A DNA stretch of 64,000 nucleotides from IMG/VR virus record IMGVR_UViG_3300027985_001685, positions 1 to 64,000 of that record; one strand, given 5' to 3'. The DNA comes from a virus. This document shows, piece by piece, positions 62,754 to 64,000 of this stretch. The position numbers and the translations under genes are program-made. The stretch's first letter is position 1, and each line of letters opens with the position of its first letter. Under the pieces are notes generated by a model. The model made no database searches, was not told the DNA's origin, and saw only the letters and a list, made by a program, of their open reading frames with translations.

Positions 62754-64000
62754 TTAAACAATCGCAACTCTCTCAGGGATTTGCTCTAGTCCACCAGAAA
62801 CTGTTGGGTTGCCATCTTTATCGAGGGCTGCAACAGGAATGTGAGGGATAGAAGGCTGAGAGCTGATAGCATTGCTAACGTTAACAGCATTCTTAATAAG
62901 AGCTACACCTTGACCTTCATTCAAGATACCAAGATTGTATCTTTCACGAATTTTGATCTTACGGATATCACGAGCAGGATCTGCCCATTCTTCAGTTGTA
63001 GGATCTTCGTCAACTAGAATAACACCAAGTTCATTAGCATCAAAGATAGAGATGTGGCATGTTTTAGTGTTAACATCATAGTGAGCAAAAGGAGTAACAA
63101 CTACGTTCATAACGTTAGGAAGGTATCCTGGAAGCTGAGGAGCAGATGTCAAAAGTTGATTTCTCAACTCAACGTCAGTATCAGGTCCAATATTTTCATA
63201 TTTACCTTCTGACAATCCACCAGCAGCTGTTGCCCAAGGATTTCCACCTTTAGCATTTCCTCTCCAAGTAGCATACATAATGTTTGTATTTGCATTGAAG
63301 AACATAGAACGGATGTTAGGATCTTTACAGAACATTGTGAAGCACAATGGGTGAAGCAACATAGTGTTACCATTGAAACCACGAGCTAGGACTTGTCCCC
63401 AGATATCGAAAAGGTCATCAGTAGTAACAGAACCATTAGCAGCACCATTGAAATCACGTCCATGGGTTACACCAAGAACTGATTCTGTAGGATTTCTGTT
63501 ATCGAAATAAACAACACCGAGGTTGCTGATCATATTAAAGATCTTTACTTCTTTATGACGAGCCAAGCAACGACCAGCTGCACGAAGGTGCATATTGATT
63601 ACGTCGATTTGTGAGTAACGAACCATTTCATCAGTAATCTTAACGGCAATACCGCTTTTACCGATGTTCGCTACCATGGCTGATCCACCCTGAGAGATTT
63701 TAGCTTCTGGGTATTCACCAGCTTCTGGGATATCTAGTTCGGCTACAGACAGTGCTGAAGCAGAAGGAAGAACTAGGGTTTGTCCCATTGTGAAGTTGAT
63801 TCTTTGAAGAAGGCTTGTACCAATCAACATAGGCTCAATAGCTTCACGAACAACAGTTGTAACTACTTTAGGAAGTAGAACAGGAGCATCTGGAGTAGCA
63901 TACATGTCTTTTAGAGCCCACTGTACACCTTCAGCATCAACACCATTGTTGTTCCAAATGAAGTCAATACGACTAGAAGCATCCTTATATGTCTTCAAGA
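62754..64000 (-). CDS. Major capsid protein (HK97 fold), 5' end cut by the window edge
   Basis: About 415 residues are visible. The frame is open to the right edge; the only start-like codon near the edge is a TTG at 63996-63998, so the true start is probably outside the window. The sequence has the course of HK97-type capsids: a long N-terminal arm (KTYKDASSRIDFIWNNNG), TLVLPSASALSVAELDIPEA, an E-loop-like GEYPEAKISQGG, a spine helix segment with MVRYSQIDVINMHLRAAGRC and A-domain strands with NGNTMLLHPLCFTMFC. Near the C-terminus IREIK-like basic strands (DIRKIKIRERYNLGILNEGQ) match the common capsid end. It is followed by a strong terminator. Confidence 0.88.
   Translation of the reverse strand, partial: LKTYKDASSRIDFIWNNNGVDAEGVQWALKDMYATPDAPVLLPKVVTTVVREAIEPMLIGTSLLQRINFTMGQTLVLPSASALSVAELDIPEAGEYPEAKISQGGSAMVANIGKSGIAVKITDEMVRYSQIDVINMHLRAAGRCLARHKEVKIFNMISNLGVVYFDNRNPTESVLGVTHGRDFNGAANGSVTTDDLFDIWGQVLARGFNGNTMLLHPLCFTMFCKDPNIRSMFFNANTNIMYATWRGNAKGGNPWATAAGGLSEGKYENIGPDTDVELRNQLLTSAPQLPGYLPNVMNVVVTPFAHYDVNTKTCHISIFDANELGVILVDEDPTTEEWADPARDIRKIKIRERYNLGILNEGQGVALIKNAVNVSNAISSQPSIPHIPVAALDKDGNPTVSGGLEQIPERVAIV

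Noticed and set aside
1-64000. CRISPR arrays, tRNA genes, insertion sequences or attachment sites
   Set aside because: No regular repeat-spacer pattern, cloverleaf sequence, transposase or long terminal repeat was recognised; non-coding gaps are almost all under 100 bases.

Overview
The window is one uninterrupted late (virion) gene cluster of a large tailed double-stranded DNA phage with a contractile tail. Every convincing gene lies on the minus strand, so the module is transcribed from position 64000 towards 1. Genes abut or overlap by 1-17 bases, most have clear AGGAG-type ribosome sites, and base composition is AT-rich. Over 60 kb of structural genes, with no replication or lysis gene, suggests a very large (jumbo-class) genome. 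The host cannot be named from this sequence.

In transcription order, the right edge holds a truncated HK97-fold major capsid protein followed by a terminator. Next come about a dozen small-to-medium virion proteins with head-fibre or decoration character (62656-55128) and a 1005-residue fibre (55124-52107). Three likely neck or tail-completion proteins (52123-50101) precede the tail sheath (50090-48036). The major tail tube with its own terminator follows, then two further tube-fold paralogues and two small genes in the tail-assembly-chaperone position. Two giant tape-measure or ejection-type proteins (44629-35727) and a 1524-residue baseplate hub come next.

The baseplate continues with small spike-region proteins, a gp25/W-like wedge protein, a J/gp6-like wedge protein and two tail-protein-I-like wedge proteins. 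From 25385 down to the left edge the window holds peripheral baseplate and fibre proteins: an Ig-containing fibre, a beta-helix tailspike, an FnIII protein, a triplet of related coiled-coil/discoidin-like proteins and several adhesion fibres. The last of these runs off the left edge.

Two features stand out. First, the 1600-residue tape-measure-like protein begins with an apparently complete DnaQ-like (DEDDh) 3'-5' exonuclease domain. Second, a radical-SAM enzyme with a SPASM-like cysteine cluster and an overlapping thioredoxin-like protein sit between the tailspike and an FnIII baseplate protein, within the same overlapping gene chain. This looks like a virion-embedded maturation cassette, possibly one that modifies a tail protein. 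Other points of interest are three consecutive tube-fold paralogues, a chaperone-position gene pair in the same frame separated by a single UAG, and terminators placed directly after three individual structural genes.
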